Part shown: in pieces, positions 12,301 to 23,118 of the stretch | Position numbering within the stretch: the stretch's first letter is position 1 | Layout of the letters: each line of letters begins with the position of its first letter | Source of the DNA: Boswellia sacra | Taxonomy: Eukaryota > Streptophyta > Magnoliopsida > Sapindales > Burseraceae | Assembly (NCBI GenBank): GCA_013180625.2 | Contig: SNVD02009713.1 | Location: forward strand, 186,001 to 250,000 | Length of the DNA stretch: 64,000 bases | Direction: 5' to 3' | Translations under genes and position numbers: made by a program | Notes under the pieces: generated by a model | What the model saw: the letters and a program-made list of their open reading frames with translations, nothing else | The model's database searches: none | Told to the model about the DNA's origin: nothing

Positions 12301-13317
12301 ACAACGACCTAACATCAGACACTAAACAAAACCCTGCAATAAATAACACCCAAAATTGCAAAAAAGGGCTCCAAAATTCAAGTATTAAACCTAGCATTAA
12401 CTTTTACAGCGGCAAAGCTTCTAGCCTCAAGAACAAACACTTCATGCATGCATACAGAATTCAACAGTAGTGGGTAATAACCACTTTGCTATAAGAAATA
12501 AAAACATGGTAACATTATGGGAGCAACGTCTTTTTGCTAATGCACAACACTAGAATGGAGTAACATTTAACGCCACTTGCAGTTAATGTAACGTACTGTA
12601 ACATGGAATGTTACCAAAAAGCATTGACAGCATAAAGTACAATGACCTTTTGATCGAATCACAATATTGCAGTCAACGCAAAGATCAAAGTAACACTGCA
12701 CTACAATACTAATCTGATAACATTATTTAAACACTACTATTAACCAATCAAGGATTTACATTATGAAAAGGACATCGTAAATTACCAAAACTATTAGTTT
12801 TAGATCCCAGTAGCCCAGCAAATTAGCCATGTAAACGCAAGCGCACTTGAATCAAATCCAACTAACATCAGCATTGCAGGAACAAACTTAGTAACCACGG
12901 GATTGACCATCTCGATACGACATCTAACTATGCGTTTTAAATCCAAAAGCCATAAATGCAGATGCAGTAAAAGCAAAAGGGAGTGGAATCGATTACCTGA
13001 ACAAAGAGCTCGAGATCTTGGCCAATGGGCACAAGATCCAAGTTCTGATCGAAACAAAACACGTGGACACGACTTCCCGAACTGCCGGCGTCAAAAATGA
13101 CGGCGTAACTCTTAGACAACTTCAAGTTAGGCGAGAACTTCCTGCCAGTCATCTCGTACTCGATGAACGTCTCGGAAGACGGCGTCCGGGTGGGCATGAA
13201 GAACAAGACGAAGACGATGAGCATGATGGGCACGGAAATAACAAGCAAAACGCTACGGTAGCGGTGGATCTTGTCGGACAAGGAGTCATGCTGGCGGTTA
13301 GCAGGGCGTTTAGACAT
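9327..13317 (-). CDS. APY: Membrane-anchored apyrase (GDA1/CD39 NTPDase), 471 aa
   Basis: Hydrolyses nucleoside tri- and diphosphates; plant members act in Golgi or extracellular nucleotide turnover. Coding exons on the minus strand: 13317-12997, 12289-12161, 12048-11992, 11893-11807, 11152-10947, 10792-10701, 10051-9837, 9751-9562 and 9445-9327. All junctions are GT-AG and the phases close to 1416 nt, a length close to Arabidopsis APY1/APY2. Residues 22-41 form one N-terminal membrane anchor. The apyrase conserved regions are all present: ACR1 IFDAGSSGS (74-82), ACR2 ATAGLRAL (151-158), ACR3 [11 protein letters not shown] (188-198), ACR4 [13 protein letters not shown] (about 218-230) and ACR5 [10 protein letters not shown] (342-351). 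The start is the only ATG giving the usual cytosolic tail and anchor. It appears intact. It lies head-to-tail with the SIP1 gene upstream. Confidence 0.96.
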
Positions 13318-13647
13318 CTTGTCAGGGTCGGAGTGGGAGGTAGGGCCGGTCTCAAGGAGCTCGGCGGAGGAAGGGGATCGGTAACGTATCTGGCCGTTAG
13401 CGGTGGTGGAGGAAGGGGGAGGGGCCTTGAGGGACTGGGATGGCGGGTCCGGTGAGGGATCCAGGGTTGATGAATTTAGGCGAGATGAGGTGTGGGGGAG
13501 GGGGATTTAGAGGAAGGTGATGGGGAAATGTAGAGCGTTGATCATGTGCCAATCCTGTTGATGGTGATTGATTGATGATAACGAGGAATGAGAGTGTTAC
13601 AGTGTGTGTGATTGGAGGAGTGGTTGGTACTGTATAAAATGAGACCG

Positions 13648-13670
13648 GAGAGAGAGAGAGAGAGAGAGAG
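13648..13670. repeat. (AG)n microsatellite in the apyrase 5' leader or promoter
   Basis: An uninterrupted AG run that reads CT on the gene's sense strand, about 330 bp upstream of the apyrase ATG. CT-rich tracts are common in plant 5' leaders. The transcription start cannot be fixed from sequence alone. Confidence 0.8.
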
Positions 13671-13744
13671 CGAGAAGAGGAAGGAGACGAATGGAATGGA
13701 ATGAAAGAATTGAATCAAATTGAATGAACGTGTGAAATGCAAAT

Positions 13745-15013
13745 AAAGTGTGCTTGGGCTTTTTCACTTACTTTTGCCGTAACCGCGTTTAAGGTAACGT
13801 CATAACTATAACGAACTTTTTCAACTACAATTTCTTTTCACTTTTTATATTTTCAAGTTTTCTCTCTTTAATTTAATTCAATTTCTATTTCTTTCTTATG
13901 ATATAATATTATTATTATTATACACCTATAACATAGTCTTCAACATTTATTTTACATTTCACATAGTAAAAAGACTTATTCCAAGATTATTTGATCGTCA
14001 TCTCATCTCATGTGTAAAGATAAATGAATAACGAATATTATTAGGAAATAATATTTTTTTTCATAGATTCTTTGAATTCTCTATATAGACAAGTCACATA
14101 TGCCATGCATATATCCGAGTTTAAAATGCTTTAAGATACTCTTGAGAAATAAGACACAAAATCAAATGATTTGTTTACCCAATTAGGTCATATATGTCTA
14201 GATTCTTATACATATATTAGCATATGTTTAGAAAAATAAATTGTAGTATTTGGTTTTGTTGGATCTCTTAATATATATGTTTTGGTTATGAAATTATAAA
14301 AAAATAATAAAAATAATAAAAAGAAAGAATTATCAAAATGGATCTAAACTGACGGGTGTGTTTGCAAAAATGAGTCAAACACTAAAACTTTACATGCCAC
14401 GATCCAATTCAATACTCATCAGATCCAAAATAATACCCACCTTATAAGACGTCCAATTATGTCCAAATTCATTTAGCAAAGAGCCCTTCTTTTTTGAATC
14501 ATTTTTATTATTATTATTATCCCTAGTAATAATAACTGATATTTGACGATAACCAATTTTATTTATTGGTCACAAAAGATATGCATATATGTTGAAAACA
14601 ATATAAATGACAGATAAAGAAATTTTTTTTACCAGTTTCCTTTACCAAAATAACCCCCCAAACTTGAACCAAGTTCATCAAGGAACATTCCATCATATGA
14701 GATTGCAATGAAAACGATTACTCCAATCTAAATGCTACAAGTATGATTCATTTCAATCTCTTCAGAGGCCAAATATCTCATTTTCTAGACAAGGGTATTG
14801 CAGATATTGATTGACAACTTAAATGCCAGAAGCAACACGGACTAATATGCAGGAGGCAAAGTATTTGGTCATTCTGACATGAACATCTAAAGATTAAAAG
14901 CAGGCAGTTGGCAAATCTAAAAGACATAATAATTCTTATTACATTAACACTTGAGCTTATCTAACCCTGAATAAACACATCCTGGTGATGGCCACTCATG
15001 ACACCTCCATTTT
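13745..15013. other. Intergenic: apyrase promoter and SIP1 3' flank
   Basis: AT-rich DNA without a supported gene. The left part should hold the apyrase promoter and the right end the 3' UTR of the minus-strand SIP1 gene. Confidence 0.5.
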
Positions 15014-18000
15014 TTACTTCTTCTTCTGTTTCTGTTTCTTTGGTGGTGGAGCTGGTGCTGAGGGAAAGACAACGCGGAAGAGCCAGGCAGCCAATATTGC
15101 TCCGGCAAATGGACAAATCCAGTAAACATAAAACTGCTCCCATGTGTCATGCCATTTGTTTACGTATGCCCAACCAAAAGCCTATTGAGAAGATACATAT
15201 TGAGAAGACACATACATATTATTCATATGGTTTGTCAGACATCCATAATGAGAAACTAGAAGCTATTGTTCCAAAATGAACTAAAAGAAGTTCAAACATA
15301 GAGCTGTGCCACACATATAAATCTCTGCATCATATAGAAACATTACAATGGCCATTTCTGTATCCTAAAGACAAGGATGCTATGTGAAATTGAGATCCTA
15401 TGGAAGACAAGCTCTGATGAATCCTTATTATGCCCTCCAACACCCGGCCAAGTTCATCCTTAATAATCCCCTCTAACACCTTTCTATAACTTAAACAACG
15501 CAAAGATAAAAATGGATGCCCTTTCACCATAGAGGGGTGTGCATAACATGACTACAAGGCTACCAGGAACACAGCCCTCTCCATTCAGACCTAATTTACT
15601 TCCAAGCAAGGTCCCAATTATGTGAGAACCAGAAAAGCAATCTGATCCAATCTGATCCTTATCTCATGTTGATGGGCTCATTGGCAACTTGTCATTGATA
15701 GAACAACAAAACTATTGTTATATCAAATTTTAATAACAGCATATCTATAAAAGGAAAATCTTAATGGTTTTACCACTAGTTCTTTCTTACTAGACTTAAA
15801 GACTTCTATTCCATATCATTCAATCAAGTTTAAAAGCCATTATCATCAATAATGCTGCCATTTCCACCAAGCAACATGCTATCATAAAACCCTTTTTTAA
15901 GGAGTGATCTCTGCCAACCAAGGATATCATAGAGATTGCTTAGTCAACAAATGGCAAGTACTAGGATTCCACAGTAATTGGTAATATGTTTGGATAGGTC
16001 TGGACAAAGACTATTCATCAACTATATAAAACCACCCAACTAACTTTCTGAGTGCACGGTATCTAAATATATTTGGGATGGCATCAGATCCAAGTATGTC
16101 AGAAATTTACAACTAGATTTCTTTTTCCTCTTACATTATACATGAATTGATAGCTATCAATTTTATGGTCCTCGGAATAGATTCTGTTGACAGTTTGACG
16201 CCTAGCATTTCCTTACAGTACCAAACAATATATCATATAAGCAAGAAGAGATTCAAGTTTTATCACTAAAGGAACATATCACATTAACTTTAAACTAATG
16301 TCTATCATTTCAAGTTATAGATACATTACTTCAATAAAGAAAGTACCATCAATATATACAAACACAGACAGAGGTTAGTTGGATAGGATCTTTATCTACC
16401 TTTTCAATTCTTCATGCATTTCATAGAAGAAATAACTTATGTTAAATGACCCCTGTCTAGCTAAGGGATCAGCTTTGGCCTTGTTATATTTATGAACCCG
16501 GAAGATACATACATTCTTTTGTGGCTCTACAACAGTTAAGATATTTCTATATAAATATAGATTCAGTCCCAATAACACGTGCCTAACAGACACATGAGAA
16601 TATCAGCACTACTTTCCATTGCGAATTTACCAAAACTTTAGTGACTCCATACTTGGTCTCATGAAGACTAAAAGAGAACCAAGCACATAACACTCAGCCA
16701 GAAGCATCATTATCCCTCCCATCAAGGCACAAAAGGAAAAATAATATAAAGCAGATTAAAGCAAGATACAACTATCCTGAATTTGCATAGAAGGGGATCA
16801 AAGGACCAACAAAACAAAAATCCTATCAGGAGTGTCCTGAGAAAGCACTCCAACTCAGAATAATATCAGGAAGTGAAATCCCTCAAATTATTAGGAAAAA
16901 AACATAAGATCAAAAAGTGTAAAGCAATGAAATTCAGGTACCAAAAAGTGGGAGGGATATACTTTACTTAGTAGGCTGTCCTTCCCAAATCATGCAATCA
17001 ATAGCATCTCAAGGGTTGTAAAAGGTAGTTGGATGCAGAAACAAAACATTATATGTAATTATAACAACCCAATCTAGTTGTAGCAGTACAACATATTAGT
17101 GCAAACTTATATAGGTAGATACACTGTAAAACTATATTAATTGCATGATTGTAGACAATAGTTTATAGTTTTAGAAAAATAATGGAATGATATGTTGTCG
17201 TGGAGCAGCTAGTAGTTCATGACAGAAGGACAACATGATTAAAAAAGAAAGTAAAATTGTTGCAGCAAAAAAAAAAAAAAAAAAGTAAATTGAAATGCAA
17301 CGTGGAAAAAGTAATAATGCAGAGAGAGGGAAACGACTCACATTGGCAGGATTCATAGAAGGTCCTGTATAAGTGGAACCTGCAACAACCAATGTAACAG
17401 TTGCCACAGCAAGCAACCATGTCTTCACTAGACCATTTCGGGGACCCTTGAGAATAATTACAAGAACAGCAAAGGTAATTAGAAAAGTCAACACCCCCTC
17501 AGCAATGGCTCCAGTATGTAAATCAACTTTTAGGGAAGGCCCCCCAAGCATATGCTTGTACTTTGGTGGCATTACTTCCATAATTGCCATTGCACCACCC
17601 ACAGCACCGGCGGCCTGTAAAAGCAAAAACTTTATATTTACATTCAACATCCTTGTTTGATAGATTAAGCATTTAATCCATTTCTTTTTAGCAAAAGGGT
17701 CAATCTAAATCGATGAATTCAAGTCAAGATTTGTTTCAGCAGTTCAAGCATTACTTTTTCAGCGAACGGGTCACTCTAAAACCCATGTAAATGGAATCTA
17801 TACATCCCTATCAAAACAAGGCTTTGACCAAAAACAAAACACAACAATGTGGATTCAGTCAAGATTCTGTTTACAAAAATTTCTCAAAGCAAAAGCAGAA
17901 AGCTTATTAAAACACACAAAAAAAAAACAGCGTTCAAGCACTACTGATCCGCTAAAGTTACCAAAACAGTTCCAACAAAAGCAGTAATATTAACAGAAAA

Positions 18001-18414
18001 AATGATGAGTATTTGTTACAATTAGTATTTGTTCAATATTTAAACTTGCATGGTACCAATATCGCTCGCTCGCGTTGTAAATTGATTCAAATAAAAACAT
18101 AAAAGTATAGCAAAAACCTGAGCAGGGAAGCGGAGGGCCATGGAGAGAAGACTGTCACCACCAACACCGGCGGCATAAAAGGCAGCAGTGCCAGTAGGAT
18201 TAAAACTAGCCCCACCAAGAGCATTACCGATAAGACTAAAAACAAAAACAAAGACAAAAACAATCACAGTGGTGATGAACAAGGAGGGCCAAACGAGGCC
18301 TTGCACACCCAAAAGAGTGGCAATCTCAGTGGTCAACGCGCCAAACGTGGAGGCACAAAACACCCACATGAAAGTCAACACCAAGTCCCCCACAGACGCC
18401 TTCATCGGACCCAT
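15014..18414 (-). CDS. SIP1: SIP1-type aquaporin (small basic intrinsic protein), 245 aa
   Basis: A channel of the major intrinsic protein family; plant SIP1 members reside in the ER membrane and conduct water. Coding exons on the minus strand are 18414-18118, 17614-17342 and 15181-15014, with GT-AG junctions all in phase 0. The first pore motif is NPT (residues 72-74, in FNPTGTAAFY) instead of NPA, the hallmark of SIP1. The second is a normal NPA (187-189, in GPSMNPAN). The C terminus ends in lysine-rich KKQKQKKK, consistent with a basic ER protein. Length matches the family (about 240). The frame is open upstream to an ATG at 18558, but MGPMKASVGDL aligns with the usual SIP1 N terminus, so I chose 18414. 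Intron 2 is long (2160 bp) with no gene inside. Confidence 0.94.
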
Positions 18415-18559
18415 TTCGCCCACCCCGCTCTCTCTGTTAAGTGAGCTGAAAAACAGGAAGCAAAACACAAGAAAAACAGCAGCCGAGTGCAGGGCGGCTG
18501 CTGCTGCTGCTTGGATGACAACTTTTAAGAAAAGGGTGTTGCTGTGGGTGTGATCCACC

Positions 18560-21230
18560 TAACTTTTCGGGCGAGCGAGAGGTTAGAGTGTTTAGTTTAA
18601 CAGTTCAAGCGTGTTATAAATTGTTGAAGTGGTGTCTGGTTCGGATTCTACTCCTTTCTATCCCTCTCTCACCATTCACCTACCAATCTCCATTTTTCTT
18701 TTCTTTTTTTTTTTTTAAAATTATCTATTGAAGAGCCATCACAATCTAATTGAATTTATAGGATGATATTTAAAACTAAATATATTAATTTTGCTATTAT
18801 CTGTAAATTTTTTCGAATTAAGATAAGTTTGAATGAGGGTGTTTGATTTGTTATATATATTGAAATGGGTTTGCTTTAATATTAGAAGTTTTTTTTTTTT
18901 ATTTAGAGTTAAAAATAGATTTGAATGAGAAATTGTGTTTTAATTATACTTTCAAAAAATAATATAGAATTAATATATTATTTTTACATTTGCGATGATG
19001 CGTAAAAAATTTAATTTGAGGTTATGTGACAACAGAATTTTAGGGAATAATTTTCACGAATTACATAAAATTTTTATTTATTTTCAAAAATTTAATCAAT
19101 GGCCGTTAAAATGATTAGATTTAGATGAAGTATTAAAATACAGCTTATCTATTTTTCATTGTTTTAGAAGCAAAGAAATTTAAGAATAATATGTTATGAT
19201 TTCACAAGATTTGTTCTAACAATGATATCACAGAAGGAAATGGGAGATAATTTCAAATGGATAATTAACACTTATAAAGAAGAAAGTTAGATTCTAAACT
19301 GCTTTTTAAAAGAAAAAGCCTAAAATAATAATAAAAACTTTCAAAAAAATAAAATCACATCATAAAATTTGAAATATATGACCTACTAAATAAAAGTTTA
19401 ATAAATGTCAATCTCACAAAAAATATTATTCGTATTTTTTATTTTTATTTTCTCATGGGAGTGGAACTTGAAATTTGAAAAATCAAGCATACACTCATTA
19501 AAATTATGAAACTGGTCAATAAACTAATAATTGAAGAGTTTAAATGCGATCTATCTTTAATAAAAGTTTAGAAACGACAGTCCAAAAGTGAAATACAATT
19601 TCATAAAGAGTTCTCGCCGAAAGCTGTGATAAAGTTTATTTTTGTAAGAAAAAGAAAAAGAAAATAAAGTTTGTAATTGAAAAAGTATACAATTAAAGCA
19701 TAGATACCCCTCAATGCATGAAGCCATTAACCCATTGATGAAGAATTGTTTTAATATCGAATTGGAACCTTTCCTTGATTGCATGTTATGAGCATTTTCT
19801 TCTCCCATATGCAATTATTTTGAAAAGAGTCTTCACATGTCGCATGTGCCACAATCACCACTTTGCTTAAGTCTACTATTTAACTATTTGTCACCATTAA
19901 GATTTCCAAAGATGTTAAAAAAAAATAGTAGAACTCTTGGATTTGTTACCAACATTAATCAAATTTTTATTATTGTCTCGTCAAATGATACTATACAAAT
20001 GTCTAAGAATTGAGTTGTAATTTAATGTAAGATTAACGTAATGAATTCTCGCAAATATTACATCCATATTTGAAAATAAAAATTAAGAGTGAGTTTGATA
20101 CTTAATGTTTAATTTGGATAAAGTATTTAAAATTTTCAAAATTTGTTATTTTTTTTTAAATCTCAAAAACGAGGGTTTTTTTGGTGCATTTTCTCGTAAG
20201 ATTATTACTAAAAATATATTATAATTTCTGGAATAAAATTACTTATATAATCAACTTATCTAATTTATTTTATACAATTTGAGATGGTTCTAAAAAGTTA
20301 TAAATAAATGAAAATAGATTTTAATAAATAAAGTTACAATATGATGATATTGTACAATGTAAGTTATCTAAGTTGATTATCTATATAGGAAATGTATTTT
20401 GATCATGCCATATTAACTCACTTAAGCTACCTAACTTATTTAACCCAATCATACATATTTGCCATACATGCAACATATTTATATTAATTAAAATTCTAAA
20501 AAATAATTAAAATTATTGTTAATTTGCTATTATATGATTTAATTTAGTTAACAATAGAATAATTTTTAATAATAAATTATGTTATAAGTGGAGTTGATAA
20601 TACTAACTATTTATAGTTGGTTTGAACACCCTCAACACAAATATGATAGAAACAAAATTAAAGGAAACATAATTCATTAATATTGTATTATGTTAATGGT
20701 TTATGTCAAAAATTGTCAAGCTTATCTATCATATTCTTAAACTTTTAAATTTTCTGTCTAATTGCTTTAACTAACTATATTTAATTTCAATTTTATATGA
20801 GGTCATGCGCATGCCAAATTTGAGGTCTTTATTAATTTAATTAATCAATTAGGAAGGACATTGTTGAACCATGTGTTAAATCTTACCAAATATTTTGTAA
20901 AATAATACAAAATCCAATCATATGAATATTCTAAAAATTTCCAGACGTTACTCCAGATCTGAGCACAAGCCAAAATAATATTAATTGAAATTTAAAATAA
21001 TATTTCTCTTAAACCTATAAATGAAGAAACGTTTCAACACTTTCTTCGCAGAATGAGGGAAGGGGAAAAAAAAGTACAAAATCAACTGACACGTGCGAAT
21101 CAGTTATTCTGTCGTAAGATATGATCGGGCATAGAGAATCGAGTCCCATCTTGGCGGAAGTAAAAAGCATTTTAAAAGAAATAGGAGGAAACTGAAAATT
21201 AAATTAGAAAAAAATTTAAAAAATGAAAAT
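18560..21230. other. AT-rich intergenic DNA between divergent SIP1 and KNOLLE
   Basis: No supported gene or transposon protein. Poly(T) runs and short AT-rich words dominate. The ends should hold the SIP1 promoter (left) and the KNOLLE promoter (right). Confidence 0.5.
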
Positions 21231-21233
21231 ATC

Positions 21234-21290
21234 ACCAACGGGCAGTGAGAAATATAGCCGTTGGCACGAGAGAGCTGGGCACAACGGCTA
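21234..21290 (+). promoter_or_regulatory. Three M-phase-specific activator (MSA) core motifs
   Basis: AACGG cores occur at 21237-21241 (plus), 21258-21262 (minus, as CCGTT) and 21283-21287 (plus). In their own orientation the 11-mers read ACCAACGGGCA, GCCAACGGCTA and CACAACGGCTA. These fit the consensus YCYAACGGYYA with two, one and one mismatches. MSA elements are bound by three-repeat MYB (MYB3R) factors and drive G2/M expression of cytokinesis genes, KNOLLE being a classic target. They lie 360-415 bp upstream of the ATG. The motif is seen directly; its function is inferred. Confidence 0.8.
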
Positions 21291-21484
21291 CTTTTCTCTC
21301 TTCGGCGTTTAAGTATCCACTTGACTTCAAACTCAAAATTGTCAAAACAAATCTTCACCTGAGTTTAAATTTCATTCCTTTTTCACAAACCATCTCAGAT
21401 ATTGTTGTTGCCGACCTTCCACTCTGCTTCTGAACTACTTCTGCTTTTGTTTCTCTGGTTCACTACTTCATTCGCTTGAAGAAG

Positions 21485-21621
21485 GTGAGCAACAAATACC
21501 CATTTCGTCCATTTGTTCATATTTACGGTGAAATTGAAGAAAAATTGGTAATTGTAGATGAACTTGGTAATTCATTTCTGTTTGGAGTAGAGCTAATTTA
21601 TTTGTGTTTGGTTTGTTTCAG
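21485..21621 (+). other. Likely 5' UTR intron of KNOLLE
   Basis: A donor GAAG/GTGAGC at 21485 and an acceptor TTTGTTTCAG ending at 21621 bound a 137-bp T-rich stretch. The remaining 28-nt leader runs directly to the ATG at 21650. Confidence 0.55.
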
Positions 21622-21649
21622 GTGAGCGGACAATTTTAAAAGCTTCAAG

Positions 21650-22591
21650 ATGAATGATTTGATGACAAAATCTTTCATCAGCTACGTTGACCTGAAGAAG
21701 GAGGCCATGAAGGATCTTGAAGCGGGTCCTGACCCTGATCTGGAAATGACAACTGCAGCAAACACCATGGATCAAAATCTCAACTTGTTCCTGGAGGAAG
21801 CTGAGAATGTGAAGAAGGAAATGGGGGAAATCCGTGAAATCCTGGATAGACTCCAAGAAGCCAATGAGCAAAGCAAGTCCTTGCACAAGCCTGAGTCTCT
21901 TAAATCTTTGCGGAACGAGATCAACAAAGACATTGTCACAGTGCTGAAAAGGGCCAGAACAATCAGGTCTCAGCTCGAAGATATGGACCGTGCCAATGCT
22001 GCTAACAAGCGTCTCTCTGGCTGCAAAGAAGGGACTCCAGTGTACAGGACTAGAATTGCGGTCACTAATGGCTTGAGGAAGAAGTTGAAGGAGCTTATGA
22101 TGGATTTTCAAGGGTTGAGGCAGACGATGATGACTGAGTATAAAGAAACAGTTGGGAGAAGGTACTTTACTTTGACTGGAGAGTACCCAAATGAGGAAGT
22201 TATAGAGAAGATCATTTCTGATAACAATGGGGGAGAGGAGTTTCTGACACGTGCAATACAAGAGCATGGGAGGGGGAAAGTGTTGGAGACAGTGGTGGAG
22301 ATTCAGGACAGGCATGATGCGGCCAAAGAGATTGAGAAGAGCTTGTTGGAGCTGCACCAGATTTTCTTGGACATGGCTGTAATGGTGGAGGCACAGGGTG
22401 AGCAGATGGATGATATTGAGCACCATGTGTTGAATGCTTCGCATTATGTGAAAGATGGTACCAAAGAGCTCAAGACTGCAAAGGACTACCAGAGGAGCAG
22501 CAGGAAGTGGATGTGCGTGGGGTTGATTCTTCTGCTTTTGATCATCCTATTGATTGTTATCCCTGTTGCCACTAGCTTTAGCAGTTCTTGA
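21650..22591 (+). CDS. SYP111: Cytokinesis syntaxin KNOLLE / SYP111 (Qa-SNARE), 313 aa
   Basis: A Qa-SNARE that fuses vesicles at the cell plate during cytokinesis. The coding region is a single exon starting MNDLMTKSFISYVDLKKEA, which closely matches known KNOLLE proteins (about 310 aa). Order: N-terminal Habc helices (about 30-160), a linker with GTPVYRTR, the Qa-SNARE helix (about 210-275) with the central glutamine at Gln249 in VEAQGEQMDDIEHHV, and one C-terminal membrane anchor at 287-307 followed by a short lumenal SFSSS tail. The promoter carries MSA motifs, consistent with mitotic expression. The gene lies tail-to-tail with VDE: stop codons are about 530 bp apart. No defects seen. Confidence 0.96.
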   Translation: MNDLMTKSFISYVDLKKEAMKDLEAGPDPDLEMTTAANTMDQNLNLFLEEAENVKKEMGEIREILDRLQEANEQSKSLHKPESLKSLRNEINKDIVTVLKRARTIRSQLEDMDRANAANKRLSGCKEGTPVYRTRIAVTNGLRKKLKELMMDFQGLRQTMMTEYKETVGRRYFTLTGEYPNEEVIEKIISDNNGGEEFLTRAIQEHGRGKVLETVVEIQDRHDAAKEIEKSLLELHQIFLDMAVMVEAQGEQMDDIEHHVLNASHYVKDGTKELKTAKDYQRSSRKWMCVGLILLLLIILLIVIPVATSFSSS

Positions 22592-23118
22592 ATTCAAATT
22601 TCTGTGGAGGATTTAATGCCCTGTTAAAAATGAAATGTACTCTGAGGGTGCACAAGCCTCTTACAGTCCTTATGCTGGGACTGGGTGTGTCTGGTTCTTT
22701 TAATTTTTTCATTCTTTTGTTAATTGCGTTTCAGTTGAAAGTTCCTTCTTTCTTTCCTATCCTTCTAAGTGGCTTTCTTCCTTCCGTCTTCTTGGTTGGT
22801 TGTTTGGAGATTAATATTTCAACTATATCTACGTAAGAGCTTATAATAGTAGAAATTAGAAAATCCCTTTGTCATTGAAGATCACTGATAAATCTGGCAA
22901 AACTTCCGATCCTTCTCCAGCTGCTTTGAAGATTGGTGATAAAAACCAAACTCCTGATACTATAGAACATAACACAAACTAGGGGAAAAGTAGGAAAAAG
23001 GAAGGGAGAGCTCTAGGAAGAATCATCTTCTGTTAATTTAAAACATAAATGGTACATTAAGTTTGCTGTACAAATTCCAAAAAGTAGTAAACAAATGGTG
23101 TATTACGCCAATTTACTT
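22592..23118. other. Convergent 3' UTRs of KNOLLE and VDE
   Basis: There is no coding frame. Both genes terminate into this 527-bp interval from opposite sides, so their 3' untranslated regions must share it. Cleavage sites cannot be assigned. Confidence 0.6.

Noticed and set aside
13018..13455. Gly/Arg-rich plus-strand frame over apyrase exon 1
   Set aside because: It is the complement of the GC-rich first exon and leader; composition explains it.
21593..22444. 283-codon open frame antisense to KNOLLE
   Set aside because: It lies wholly opposite a conserved single-exon gene and has no family motif. It is a frame shadow.
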